DNA of 64,000 nucleotides from Bacteroidales bacterium (GTDB taxonomy: Bacteria; Bacteroidota; Bacteroidia; Bacteroidales; UBA932). Positions within the stretch are counted from its first letter, which is position 1. Every line of letters starts with the position of its first letter. The translations under genes were made by a program, and so were the position numbers. Shown piece after piece: positions 51,092-59,529 of the stretch. The stretch covers positions 123,560 to 187,559 of the forward strand of contig JAKSKD010000001.1 in NCBI GenBank assembly GCA_024401925.1, read 5' to 3'. Under the pieces are notes generated by a model. It saw nothing but the letters and a program-made list of their open reading frames with translations. It was not told the origin of the DNA and made no database searches.

Positions 51092-52980
51092 GCGGAACAG
51101 ATAAATCATTTTCAGCCAGACTCAGTCTGAATATCCTGCTTATCACGTCAGTTCTTTTCGTGACTGCCATAGCAGTGGCTGCCATATCTTCACATAAACT
51201 CATTGCGGATGAGGCCACCAAGTCTGCCCAGCATCTTCTGAATTCTACAATCGGAGATATCGAGAAGACCTTGCAGGGTGTTGAGACTTCTATTGAGGCC
51301 GCCGCATGGCTTGTGGAGGAGCACAAGAACGATGTTGATTATCTCTACCACATTACTTCGAAGACGGTAGAGGAAAATCCTGACATCATAGGATGTGCCA
51401 TAGCTTTCCATGAGTATTATCTTCCCGGAGAGTATTTCTTTTCGCCATATTCTTGTGTAGGATCTACCGGACAGATTGAGACAATGCAGTTGGGTACGCC
51501 TCAGAACAATTACTTCTTTGCAGATTGGTACCAGATTCCTTCATTGATGGGCGAGCCTTCTTGGAGTGAACCTTATTTTGACGAGGGGGGAGCGAAGGTC
51601 CTTATGTCCACATACAGTTATCCTTTGAAAGATGAATCGGGAAACGTTTATGCGGTACTGACAGCCGACATTCCTCTTTACTGGATGTCCGACCTGCTCG
51701 CAGAAGTCAAGCCTTACCCGTCTTCTACAGTTTCTCTTGTCAGCCGCAGCGGCTCTTTCGTTACAATCGGCTCTTTTGAGGAATTGGCTGGGGAGACCCT
51801 GTTCTCTATGGTGGACCGCTCGTCGGATAAGGATAAGGGACTTAAGGAAGCCGCGATGAAAATTATCAGCGGAGAGTCCGGCGTGTGCCGTTTCTCTAGA
51901 GGTACGAAAATTTCGTTCGTTGTATATGGGACACTTCAGAACGGATGGCACGCATATATGACCTGTGACTACAAGGAGGTGCTCGCACGTACTTCCGAGA
52001 TGCATATGATATTGATTCTGATCGGGCTGCTGGGACTCCTTATCCTGTTCATACTTTGCTATCTTACAATTCGTCGTCTGACTAAGCCTCTGACAGAATT
52101 CTCCGCATCGGCTTTGAGTATAGCCGAGGGTAACTTCAATACTTCGTTGCCGGAGATCAAGCATGATGACGAGATCAAGCAGTTGAGGAATTCATTTGAA
52201 TTTATGCAGACTTCATTGACCGAATATATCAGGGACCTCAAAGAAACAACGGCTGCGAATGAAAGGTTTGAGAGTGAGTTGAACATCGCGAATGCCATCC
52301 AGATGTCTATGCTTCCGAAGAATTTCCCTCAAAATGATAGACTCGGGATGTACGCTATGCTGAAGCCGGCGAGGGAAGTCGGAGGAGACCTTTATGACTT
52401 CATGGTCAAGGATAATATGGCTTATTTCACCGTAGGAGACGTATCCGGTAAGGGTGTGCCTGCATCTATGTTTATGGCCATCACCCGATTTATGATTCGT
52501 TTCACCCTCGGTATGGGTCTTCCTCTCAATGAGGTCATCAACAGGGTTAACAATTCTGTCTGTGACGGAAACGATACAGGAATGTTTGTCACCCTGTTCA
52601 TCGGAAGTGTAAACCTTGATACCGGAGAATTCCACTACTGTAATGCCGGTCACAATCCGGTTGTGGTCAATGGCGAATTCCTCCCTGCTGTTCCTAACCT
52701 TGCAATCGGAGTTTGGCCTGGTTTCCAGTACCAGGAGCAGGTTGCCAAGTTGGAGAGGGGAACGAGAATCATCATTTATACGGATGGTGTCACAGAAGCA
52801 GAACGTGAGGACAAGGCTCAGTATGGTGAGGACAGGTTGCTGAAGTGGGCAAATGCAAGCATAGAGACTTGCAAGTCTGCCGAAGAGGCTTGCCAGAGTC
52901 TTATGGACAGCGTCCACGAATTCACTGAAGGCAATGCTCAAAATGACGATATAACAATAATGACAATAAAAATTAAGTAA
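51088..52980 (+). CDS. Membrane sensor PP2C phosphatase (SpoIIE type) with HAMP
   Basis: 630 residues. An N-terminal membrane helix (about 15-35), a periplasmic dCache-like sensor region (about 40-300, with FADWYQIP and GEPSWSEPYFDEGG), a second helix (about 310-330), a HAMP domain (IRRLTKPLTEFSASALSIAEG), a coiled coil, and a SpoIIE/PP2C domain. The PP2C metal sites are REVGGDLYDF, TVGDVSGKGVPASM, and NAGHNP, with YTDGVTEA and QNDDITIM at the end. It should dephosphorylate the STAS protein in response to a periplasmic signal. It overlaps the binding-protein gene by 4 bp (ATGA). Confidence 0.93.
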   Translation: MSGTDKSFSARLSLNILLITSVLFVTAIAVAAISSHKLIADEATKSAQHLLNSTIGDIEKTLQGVETSIEAAAWLVEEHKNDVDYLYHITSKTVEENPDIIGCAIAFHEYYLPGEYFFSPYSCVGSTGQIETMQLGTPQNNYFFADWYQIPSLMGEPSWSEPYFDEGGAKVLMSTYSYPLKDESGNVYAVLTADIPLYWMSDLLAEVKPYPSSTVSLVSRSGSFVTIGSFEELAGETLFSMVDRSSDKDKGLKEAAMKIISGESGVCRFSRGTKISFVVYGTLQNGWHAYMTCDYKEVLARTSEMHMILILIGLLGLLILFILCYLTIRRLTKPLTEFSASALSIAEGNFNTSLPEIKHDDEIKQLRNSFEFMQTSLTEYIRDLKETTAANERFESELNIANAIQMSMLPKNFPQNDRLGMYAMLKPAREVGGDLYDFMVKDNMAYFTVGDVSGKGVPASMFMAITRFMIRFTLGMGLPLNEVINRVNNSVCDGNDTGMFVTLFIGSVNLDTGEFHYCNAGHNPVVVNGEFLPAVPNLAIGVWPGFQYQEQVAKLERGTRIIIYTDGVTEAEREDKAQYGEDRLLKWANASIETCKSAEEACQSLMDSVHEFTEGNAQNDDITIMTIKIK

Positions 52981-52982
52981 AA

Positions 52983-53285
52983 ATGGATGTATCAATTGAA
53001 AAGAATGGTGCAAAGACACTTGTAAAACTTGTGGGCAGGTTGGATACGACAAATGCAGATCAGTTCCAGAATGACATCGCTCCTCTTATGGCAGATGCAG
53101 CTCCTGATTTCGAACTGGATTGCACTGATATGGAATACACCTCAAGCCAGGGTCTCAGACTTTTCCTTATGCTCCAGAAAACCGTTTCTTCAAAGGGCGG
53201 TTCAATGGTAATGTGCAATATGAAGCCACAGGTGAAGGAAGTCTTCGATATTACAGGTTTCTCCAACATCATAAAGATTATCTAG
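52983..53285 (+). CDS. STAS anti-anti-sigma factor
   Basis: 100 residues, one STAS domain. The phosphorylation loop is DCTDMEYTSSQGLRLF with adjacent serines where RsbV/SpoIIAA carry the target residue. It lies 2 bp after the phosphatase gene. It should switch between the RsbW-like kinase and its dephosphorylated, partner-binding state. Confidence 0.93.
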   Translation: MDVSIEKNGAKTLVKLVGRLDTTNADQFQNDIAPLMADAAPDFELDCTDMEYTSSQGLRLFLMLQKTVSSKGGSMVMCNMKPQVKEVFDITGFSNIIKII

Positions 53286-53286
53286 G

Positions 53287-54099
53287 GTGGGGGGATATAC
53301 ATTCTCCGGCCAGAAATTGGGATTGGATTCCATAGCCAATGCGCGTGAGCTCGGCGGATATGTGATGCCGAGTGGGCGTGTTGTCAAGCGTGGGCTGCTC
53401 CTCAGGGGCGGCTCGCTTGCGAAAGCGACCAAGGAAGACCTGGATGCACTGTCGGAAAAATATCATCTTGCCAAGATATTTGATTTCCGTACAAGTATGG
53501 AAGTGAAGCAGTCTCCGGACAAGGAAGTGACGGGAGCGAGATATCTGTGGTTTCCTGCTTTTGACGAGGAAAGCCAGGAGATGGAGGGAATGTCCCTTCC
53601 TTCCGATGCGTACCGGGATTTGGGAAACTGGCTTGTAAAGAATGCTAATATGCCTGAAGTTCAAGCTGTTGCAAGGGGTATGTACCTTTCTATGGTGTCA
53701 AGTGACTTCACTCAGGTGCAGTATGCCGGCTTTCTTCAGAATATTGTCAATACTCCCGATGGTGCCGTCTATTGGCATTGTTCACAGGGTAAGGACAGGA
53801 CCGGAATCGGGTCTGCTGTTCTCCTTGCGGCATTGGGAGCCGACAGAGAACTGATAATGCAAGATTATTCCATTTCGGCAGAATTCTATAAGGAAGAACT
53901 TGAATATTATTTCCGTCAAGTCAATACGGATGAGGAAAAAGCTGTTCTGAGGACTTTCATCAGCGTGAACTCCGATTATTTCGAGGCTGCGCTCGACCAT
54001 ATAGATAAAGAATACGGATCGATGTATAATTTCCTGACCGGGCCTCTCTGCCTTATGGATAATGATATTGAGGCTCTTAGAAACAGATATCTTGAATAA
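53287..54099 (+). CDS. Dual-specificity/tyrosine phosphatase (CX5R)
   Basis: 270 residues. IANARELGGY near the N terminus and the active-site loop HCSQGKDRTG (Cys and Arg of the CX5R signature) define the Y_phosphatase3 / bacterial protein-tyrosine phosphatase type. The GTG at 53287, one base after the STAS stop, is taken as the start because the NARELGG motif must be kept. It may act on phosphoproteins or on phosphoinositide-like lipids. It links the signalling genes to the lipid acyltransferase gene next to it. Confidence 0.85.
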   Translation: MGGYTFSGQKLGLDSIANARELGGYVMPSGRVVKRGLLLRGGSLAKATKEDLDALSEKYHLAKIFDFRTSMEVKQSPDKEVTGARYLWFPAFDEESQEMEGMSLPSDAYRDLGNWLVKNANMPEVQAVARGMYLSMVSSDFTQVQYAGFLQNIVNTPDGAVYWHCSQGKDRTGIGSAVLLAALGADRELIMQDYSISAEFYKEELEYYFRQVNTDEEKAVLRTFISVNSDYFEAALDHIDKEYGSMYNFLTGPLCLMDNDIEALRNRYLE

Positions 54100-54959
54100 T
54101 GGGAATCCAGTCAGATAATTTACGATACAGGGATTTGAAAGTCCGGGAAGGTGAATATGTCCCGGATGTCGGTACCGACTATCCTGAAAATGATCCTCTT
54201 GCCAGGCTGGTGCCTGCCCCTAAGGTTCGCGAACTTGTTTTTGATGACACTTATCCGTTCATTGAGGATACGCTAAGCTTCAAATTACAGCGGGCATTGG
54301 CTTATTTCCTTGTTTTCGGACCATTCTATCTGGTGAATAAGTTGAAATTCGGAGTCCGGACGGAAGGGCGGAAGAATCTGTTCAAGTACAGGAGGTATTT
54401 CAGGAACGGAATAGTCAGCGTGAGCAACCATTGTTACAGGTGGGATGGAATGGCAATCGCCGAAGCTATGCATCACCGGCTCTGGATTCCGATGCTGCCT
54501 GACCATTTCGAGGGCCCGGACTGGTGGTATTTGAAATATTTTGGCGGAATCCCTCTGCCTGACGGTTCATTCGGTGCACAGAAGAAGTTCAATGGGGCTT
54601 TTGATGTTCATAACTCACGTCGTGAGTGGATACACGTTTTCCCGGAGGCGAGGAATTGGAATTATTACAAACCTGTACGTCCGTTCAAGAAGGGAGCGTT
54701 CACTATGGCGTATAAATACAATGTCCCTATCCTTCCAATAGGATTGACATATAGGGAACGTACCGGAATCCACAAATTCTTTGCGAAACAGGAAATTCCA
54801 CTGATCACTGTAAAGATTGGGGAACCGATTTTCCCTGATGTTACAAAATCAAGAAAGTCGGAGACTGACCGCCTTCTGCAGGAAGCACATACTGCGGTCT
54901 GCAAGTTGACGGGAATTGAAAACAACACCTGGCCGGCGGTGTGGAACAATGAAGTATAA
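54099..54959 (+). CDS. PlsC-family acyltransferase
   Basis: 286 residues, one LPLAT domain. Motif I is NHCYRWDG (NHx4D), the acyl-acceptor motif FPEA is in WIHVFPEARN, and VPILPIGLTYR is motif IV. The sequence between matches glycerol-phosphate or lipid-A/ornithine-lipid type acyltransferases; the exact acceptor is not known. It shares one base with the preceding stop (TAATG) and overlaps the HAD gene by 11 bp. Confidence 0.85.
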   Translation: MGIQSDNLRYRDLKVREGEYVPDVGTDYPENDPLARLVPAPKVRELVFDDTYPFIEDTLSFKLQRALAYFLVFGPFYLVNKLKFGVRTEGRKNLFKYRRYFRNGIVSVSNHCYRWDGMAIAEAMHHRLWIPMLPDHFEGPDWWYLKYFGGIPLPDGSFGAQKKFNGAFDVHNSRREWIHVFPEARNWNYYKPVRPFKKGAFTMAYKYNVPILPIGLTYRERTGIHKFFAKQEIPLITVKIGEPIFPDVTKSRKSETDRLLQEAHTAVCKLTGIENNTWPAVWNNEV

Positions 54960-55578
54960 AGCAATAATATTCGATCTTGACGGGACCCTCTATGACAAAC
55001 AGGGTCTTCCGTTTTATATTGTCCTGCATAATTTGTTCAGCCTTCGTATTCTTAAGGCCGAAAGAGTGTGCCGGAGGGCGATTCGTGGAAGGTATTTCGG
55101 CTCTTCAGATGCTCTGTTCAGTGAACTGTTCAGCCGTATGGCAGAAATGGCGGGGACGACGCCTGAGAGGATCCGGGACTGGTATTTCAATAAATATCAT
55201 CCTCTACAGGTCAAGTTGCTGAGAAGATATTTCCCGGCAAGGAAGGGCATTCGTGAGGACATATTGAAATTACGGGCCGACGGAGTGAAACTGGCGGTTT
55301 TCAGCGATTATTGCAGTATTGAGCGGAAACTTGAGGCGATAGGTCTTTCTTCGGATATGTTCGACCTCATAGTGGAGGCGCATAAGACTGGCGGCTTGAA
55401 GCCTTGTCGTGAATCCTTCCTTTATGTCACGGAAAAATTGGGCCTGAAACCTTCTGAAATACTTATGATAGGAGACAGACCTGCCACTGACGGAGCAGGC
55501 GCGGAATCCGTAGGAATGGATTTCAGGCTTGCGGGCGATGACTGCCTATCAGACTTATTCCCTGACCACAAGGATTGA
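54949..55578 (+). CDS. HAD-family phosphatase
   Basis: 209 residues. IIFDLDGTLYDKQG holds the nucleophile aspartate, LAVFSDYCSIERK is motif II, the lysine is in EAHKTGGLKPCRES, and IGDRPATDGAGAESVGM is motif IV. The cap is helical (class I). The substrate is not known; its location after an acyltransferase would fit a lipid phosphate step. The ATG at 54949 is chosen because the preceding in-frame ATG would add residues before the first beta strand. The 3' end overlaps tatC by 24 bp. Confidence 0.85.
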   Translation: MKYKAIIFDLDGTLYDKQGLPFYIVLHNLFSLRILKAERVCRRAIRGRYFGSSDALFSELFSRMAEMAGTTPERIRDWYFNKYHPLQVKLLRRYFPARKGIREDILKLRADGVKLAVFSDYCSIERKLEAIGLSSDMFDLIVEAHKTGGLKPCRESFLYVTEKLGLKPSEILMIGDRPATDGAGAESVGMDFRLAGDDCLSDLFPDHKD

Positions 55579-56358
55579 CAGCTCGTACAGAAGATAGAGC
55601 GGCAGGAATACGACGGTGAGGGTGAATGGATCTCCGGAAGGAGTAATCAACGCTGCCAATGCAATCAATATGACGATTGCGTGGCGGCGATAATCTTTTA
55701 AGAATTGTTTCTTCAGCACTCCGATTTTCGAAAGTACCCAGGCAAGCATAGGCATCTCGAATACCAGACCCATTATGAAGATTATCGTCAGAAAAGTGGA
55801 GATATATGAATTCAGTGAAATCTGGTTTGTAATTTCAGTCGCAATCTGATACTGTGTAAGGAACCGGAAAGTGAGCGGGAAGACCAGACAATAACCGATG
55901 GCGCACCCCAAAAAAAACAAGAAACTGCCGGCAATGAAACCTGTCTTTATTCCCTTCTTTTCGTTTGAATACAGAGCCGGGCTGATGAATTTCCACAATT
56001 CGTAGAACAGATATGGAAAAACCAGCACGAGAGCGAACCAGAATGATGTACTGATGTGGGTAAGGAATTGCGTGGCTACATTGATATTGATGATTTCAAC
56101 CTTGAAGCCGTTTCCGCTGAAGTCCGGAATAAGCATATTGGTCGCGCCTCTTCCTGCTTCGTGGCTGCCTCCGAGGGCCGCAAACCATTTGTAGATAAAG
56201 AAATCGGAGGTTGTGGGGCCGAGTACGAAGGAGTCGAAGATATGTGGCATAGCGATGAAGCAGGCCACTATCAGCACGCCCAGGGCAATCAGGACACGAA
56301 AAATGGACCACCTGAGTACTTCAAGGTGATCCCAGAAAGTCATTTCCGGACTGTCCAT
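55555..56358 (-). CDS. tatC: Twin-arginine translocase subunit TatC
   Basis: 267 residues with six predicted membrane helices and the N-terminal MTFWDHLEVLRWS motif (HLEELR type). It recognises twin-arginine signals and forms the Tat channel with TatA. It starts at the base next to the tatA stop. A long periplasmic insert (about 45-100) is seen in Bacteroidota. It overlaps the convergent HAD gene by 24 bp. Confidence 0.95.
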   Translation of the reverse strand: MDSPEMTFWDHLEVLRWSIFRVLIALGVLIVACFIAMPHIFDSFVLGPTTSDFFIYKWFAALGGSHEAGRGATNMLIPDFSGNGFKVEIININVATQFLTHISTSFWFALVLVFPYLFYELWKFISPALYSNEKKGIKTGFIAGSFLFFLGCAIGYCLVFPLTFRFLTQYQIATEITNQISLNSYISTFLTIIFIMGLVFEMPMLAWVLSKIGVLKKQFLKDYRRHAIVILIALAALITPSGDPFTLTVVFLPLYLLYELSILVVRE

Positions 56359-56571
56359 CTATTGCTTGTCTTCCTGTTTTTTCTCCGGTTCACCGGCTTT
56401 GTTGATCTGGTCTTCGACGTCATTGATTCCCTCTTTGAAGCTCCTTACGCCCTTGCCTAGGCCTTTCATTAGCTCCGGAATTTTTTTGCCTCCGAAAAGA
56501 AGAAGTATGACGAGAGCCAGGATAATAATTTCACCTGCGCCCAGATTCTGGAAGAAAAGAAGATTATTCAT
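56359..56571 (-). CDS. tatA: Twin-arginine translocase subunit TatA/E
   Basis: 70 residues: one membrane helix ([14 protein letters not shown]), the FGGKKIPEL hinge, an amphipathic helix ([15 protein letters not shown]), and a charged tail. First gene of the tatAC pair; the -7 box is at 56593-56600. Confidence 0.93.
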   Translation of the reverse strand: MNNLLFFQNLGAGEIIILALVILLLFGGKKIPELMKGLGKGVRSFKEGINDVEDQINKAGEPEKKQEDKQ

Positions 56572-56592
56572 ATTTCATAATGTTATCTACAG

Positions 56593-56600
56593 CAAATATA
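56593..56600 (-). promoter_or_regulatory. -7 box of tatAC (TATATTTG on the minus strand)
   Basis: CAAATATA on the plus strand, 21 bp before the tatA ATG, back to back with the aminopeptidase promoter. Confidence 0.6.
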
Positions 56601-56615
56601 ATAAATAATTATCAT

Positions 56616-56623
56616 TACATTTG
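56616..56623 (+). promoter_or_regulatory. -7 box of the M24 aminopeptidase operon (TACATTTG)
   Basis: 19 bp before the ATG at 56643. Confidence 0.6.
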
Positions 56624-56642
56624 CCTAATATGTTTGTTGAAT

Positions 56643-58073
56643 ATGTTTGATAAGGAAATCTACATAAGAAGGCGCAGATTGCTGCTGGAAAAGATGGTGG
56701 GAGAGAAGGGAATTGCCATATTCATAGGCAATTGCGAGTCTCCGGCACAGTATAGGGACAATGCTTACAAGTTTCGTCAGGACAGCAGTTGGTTGTATTT
56801 CTTCGGGATTGATGAGCCACGTTTTGCCGCAATCATCGACTTGGAGAGCGGAGAGGAGACCATCTATGCGGATGATGTGGAAATTGACGACATCATCTGG
56901 ATGGGCCCCCAGCCAAGTGTAAAAGAGACGGCGGAGAGCGTTGGCGTTCGGAGAAGCGCTTCCTATGGCGCGTTCAGCGTGGCTGTGATGGCCGCAACAA
57001 TTGCCGGAAGACCGGTGCATTTCCTCCCCGCTTCCCGTTGCGGGACGATGTTGAAGCTATCCAATCTGTTGGGAATCAATCCTGAGGAAACGGCTTGTCC
57101 GAGTAAGGCCGGCTGCCCGAAGGCATCCCGCTCTTTGACGGAAGCTGTCATTTCTCTCAGACTTCAGAAAGAGGCTGTCGAGATTCAGGCGTTGGATGAA
57201 GCCTGTACGCTCGGTCAGCAGATGCACACAATTGCCCGCCGTGGTATCCGCACAGGAATCGTCGAACAGGAAATTGTCGGTGCAATGGAAGGTTTCACCC
57301 TCTCCAAAGGCTGGGGAGTTTCTTTTCCTACGATTCTGACTCAGCACGGTGAAATTTTCCATTGCCATTCACACGAAAACGTCATCGAACCGGGCAAACT
57401 GATGGTCATCGATGCCGGGTTTGAATCCAATATTCATTATGCTTCGGATTTCACGAGAACATATCCTACATCCGGAAAATTCACGCAGAAGCAGCGCGAC
57501 GTATATCAGATTGTTTATGAATGTAATGAACTTGCCTACAGCCTGACAAGACCGGGAACCGCCTACAGGGATGTACACCTCGCTGTCGCAAAGCATATGC
57601 TCGAGGGGCTTTCTGGTCTTGGACTTATCGGCGGAGACATTGATGAAATGGTTGCAGGAGGTATTGCGGGTCTGTTCATGCCTCATGGTCTCGGTCACAA
57701 TATGGGACTGGACGTCCACGATATGGAGGACCTCGGTGAGAACTTGGTCGGATACGATCCGGACCAGACCCGTTCGGATCAGCTTGGTCTCGGCAGTTTG
57801 AGAATGGCGCGCAGGCTCCGCCCGGGAAATGTCATAACAGATGAACCCGGAATATACTTCATCCCGGCCCTGATTGAGCAGTGGAAACTTGAAGGGAAGG
57901 GCGAGGGATGCATCAATTATAAGAAACTGGAAGAATATTACGATTTCGGTGGAATCAGATTGGAGGATGACCTGCTTGTGACGGCTGACGGAGTGCGCAG
58001 ATTAGGTGCAGACCGTTTGCCGATAGCGCCTGATGATGTCGAAACTGAGATGGAAAAAGATAAAAACCTTTAG
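56643..58073 (+). CDS. pepP: Xaa-Pro aminopeptidase (M24B)
   Basis: 476 residues with an N-terminal creatinase-like domain (about 1-180) and a pita-bread catalytic domain. Metal ligands are in VIDAGFESNIHYASDFTRTYP, PHGLGHNMGLDVHD, TDEPGIYF, and GGIRLEDD. It removes the first residue before proline in peptides in the cytosol. The ATG at 56643 is preferred over upstream in-frame starts that cross the promoter. fabG starts 3 bp after it. Confidence 0.92.
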   Translation: MFDKEIYIRRRRLLLEKMVGEKGIAIFIGNCESPAQYRDNAYKFRQDSSWLYFFGIDEPRFAAIIDLESGEETIYADDVEIDDIIWMGPQPSVKETAESVGVRRSASYGAFSVAVMAATIAGRPVHFLPASRCGTMLKLSNLLGINPEETACPSKAGCPKASRSLTEAVISLRLQKEAVEIQALDEACTLGQQMHTIARRGIRTGIVEQEIVGAMEGFTLSKGWGVSFPTILTQHGEIFHCHSHENVIEPGKLMVIDAGFESNIHYASDFTRTYPTSGKFTQKQRDVYQIVYECNELAYSLTRPGTAYRDVHLAVAKHMLEGLSGLGLIGGDIDEMVAGGIAGLFMPHGLGHNMGLDVHDMEDLGENLVGYDPDQTRSDQLGLGSLRMARRLRPGNVITDEPGIYFIPALIEQWKLEGKGEGCINYKKLEEYYDFGGIRLEDDLLVTADGVRRLGADRLPIAPDDVETEMEKDKNL

Positions 58074-58076
58074 ATT

Positions 58077-58820
58077 ATGGGACTTTTGGAAGGGAAGACT
58101 GCCCTGATAACCGGGGCCGCGAAGGGAATAGGAAAGGCTATTGCCCTGAAATTTGCTGAAGAGGGGGCTGACATAGCCTTTACCGATTTGGTGATTAATG
58201 ACGTAGCGGAGCAGACAATTCGCGAGCTCGAGGCTTTCGGACATAAGGTCCGTGCCTATGCATCGAATGCCGCCGATTTCGATCAGACACACGGGACTGT
58301 GGAAGAAATACTCAAAGAATTCGGTCGGATTGACATTCTTGTGAATAATGCTGGAATCACAAAAGACGGTCTTATGCTCAGAATGGAAGAGAGTCAGTGG
58401 GATGCCGTCATCAATGTAAACCTGAAATCCGCATTCAACTTTACTCATGCTGTGATTCCTGTCATGTCCCGCCAGAGAGGTGGCAGCATCATCAATATGT
58501 CTTCTGTTGTAGGGGTGGCAGGCAATGCCGGACAATGCAATTATTCTGCATCCAAGGCCGGTTTGATAGGTCTCGCCAAATCCATTGCCAAGGAGATGGG
58601 GCCGCGCGGAATCCGTGCCAATGCCATTGCTCCTGGCTTCATCATTTCAGATATGACCAACGCAATGCCGGAGGATGTTCGCGAAGCTTGGGTGAAGACC
58701 ATCCCGATGCGACGTGGAGGAACCCCTGAGGAGGTTGCAAAAGTCGCGCTCTTCCTTGCCAGCGACCTGTCTTCATATGTGAGCGGACAGGTAATCCATT
58801 GCTGCGGTGCAATGTCTTGA
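58077..58820 (+). CDS. fabG: 3-oxoacyl-[ACP] reductase
   Basis: 247 residues, standard SDR length. NADPH site TGAAKGIGKA, NNAGITKDGLMLRM, catalytic Ser in NMSSVVGVAGNAGQCNYSASKAG with Tyr and Lys in YSASK, and the C-terminal YVSGQVIHCCGAMS typical of FabG (VDGG replaced by HCCG). It reduces 3-oxoacyl-ACP in fatty acid elongation. Its stop overlaps the TTG start of comF by 4 bp. Confidence 0.93.
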   Translation: MGLLEGKTALITGAAKGIGKAIALKFAEEGADIAFTDLVINDVAEQTIRELEAFGHKVRAYASNAADFDQTHGTVEEILKEFGRIDILVNNAGITKDGLMLRMEESQWDAVINVNLKSAFNFTHAVIPVMSRQRGGSIINMSSVVGVAGNAGQCNYSASKAGLIGLAKSIAKEMGPRGIRANAIAPGFIISDMTNAMPEDVREAWVKTIPMRRGGTPEEVAKVALFLASDLSSYVSGQVIHCCGAMS

Positions 58821-59527
58821 CAATAAATCCATTCCGGGCCATACTGGATATCTTTCTTCCTCGGACTTGTGTCGTCTGTGGAAGGTGTCTCCGTGTCAGA
58901 GAGGACTATTGCTGTCTGAAATGTCTGGCAGACCTGCCCTACACTTATTATTGGGCAAGCCGGCACAATCCTATGGCCGACAGGTATAATGAAAAAATAA
59001 CGGATGAAGATGGGTACGCGACCGCCGTAGCCTTATTCTTCTATGATTCCGGTTCGGGCTATGAGAATATTACGCAGCATCTCAAATACGAATACGGTAT
59101 CGCCAGCGGGGAGTTTTTTGCAGGACTTCTGGCCGAGAAGATTAAGGAAGGAGGATTGATGGCGGATGTGGACACCGTCATTCCTGTGCCGTTGCATTGG
59201 AAGAGGCGCCGCCGCAGAGGATATAACCAGGCAGAAGTTATTGCTTCTGTCGTGGCGGAAAGACTTGGGGCACAACTGGTGACCGGAGCCTTGGTGCGAA
59301 GCCGAAACACCCGGACTCAGACGGAGATAGGTATGGAGGGAAAAACAGAAAATGTCCAAGGAGCATTTACCCTGAAGAGTAAACTTCAGGGTAAACACAT
59401 CCTTTTGGTAGATGATTTGTTTACCAGCGGGTCCACGCTTGCAAGCTGTCAGAAAGCGATACGAGAAAAAAATCCGGCAAGTGAATGCCGGATTTCTATA
59501 GCCACACTCGGTTGTGTTGGTGATTGA
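58817..59527 (+). CDS. comF: ComF family phosphoribosyltransferase-like protein
   Basis: 236 residues. The N-terminal CVVCGRCL and CCLKCLADLPYT carry four cysteines for zinc, and the PRTase domain ends with LLVDDLFTSGSTL, the PRPP loop. The RRRRGYNQAE motif is typical of ComF. In other bacteria ComF helps take up or process transforming DNA. The TTG at 58817, overlapping the fabG stop (TTGA), is the probable start. The terminator of the opposing M16 gene lies inside its 3' end. Confidence 0.88.
   Translation: MTINPFRAILDIFLPRTCVVCGRCLRVREDYCCLKCLADLPYTYYWASRHNPMADRYNEKITDEDGYATAVALFFYDSGSGYENITQHLKYEYGIASGEFFAGLLAEKIKEGGLMADVDTVIPVPLHWKRRRRRGYNQAEVIASVVAERLGAQLVTGALVRSRNTRTQTEIGMEGKTENVQGAFTLKSKLQGKHILLVDDLFTSGSTLASCQKAIREKNPASECRISIATLGCVGD
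59464..59495 (-). terminator. Terminator of the M16 peptidase gene, inside comF
   Basis: AAATCCGGCA (59470-59479) and TGCCGGATTT (59486-59495) form a perfect 10-bp stem with a six-base loop. The seven A before the stem give a T run on the minus strand, so it works for the M16 gene, about 35-65 bp past its stop codon, while these bases are codons of comF. Confidence 0.75.
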
Positions 59528-59529
59528 TG

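Noticed and set aside
52213-53052. Minus-strand open frame of 279 codons over the PP2C and STAS genes
   Set aside because: Antisense to two well-supported genes; low-complexity, Cys/His-rich translation without family features.
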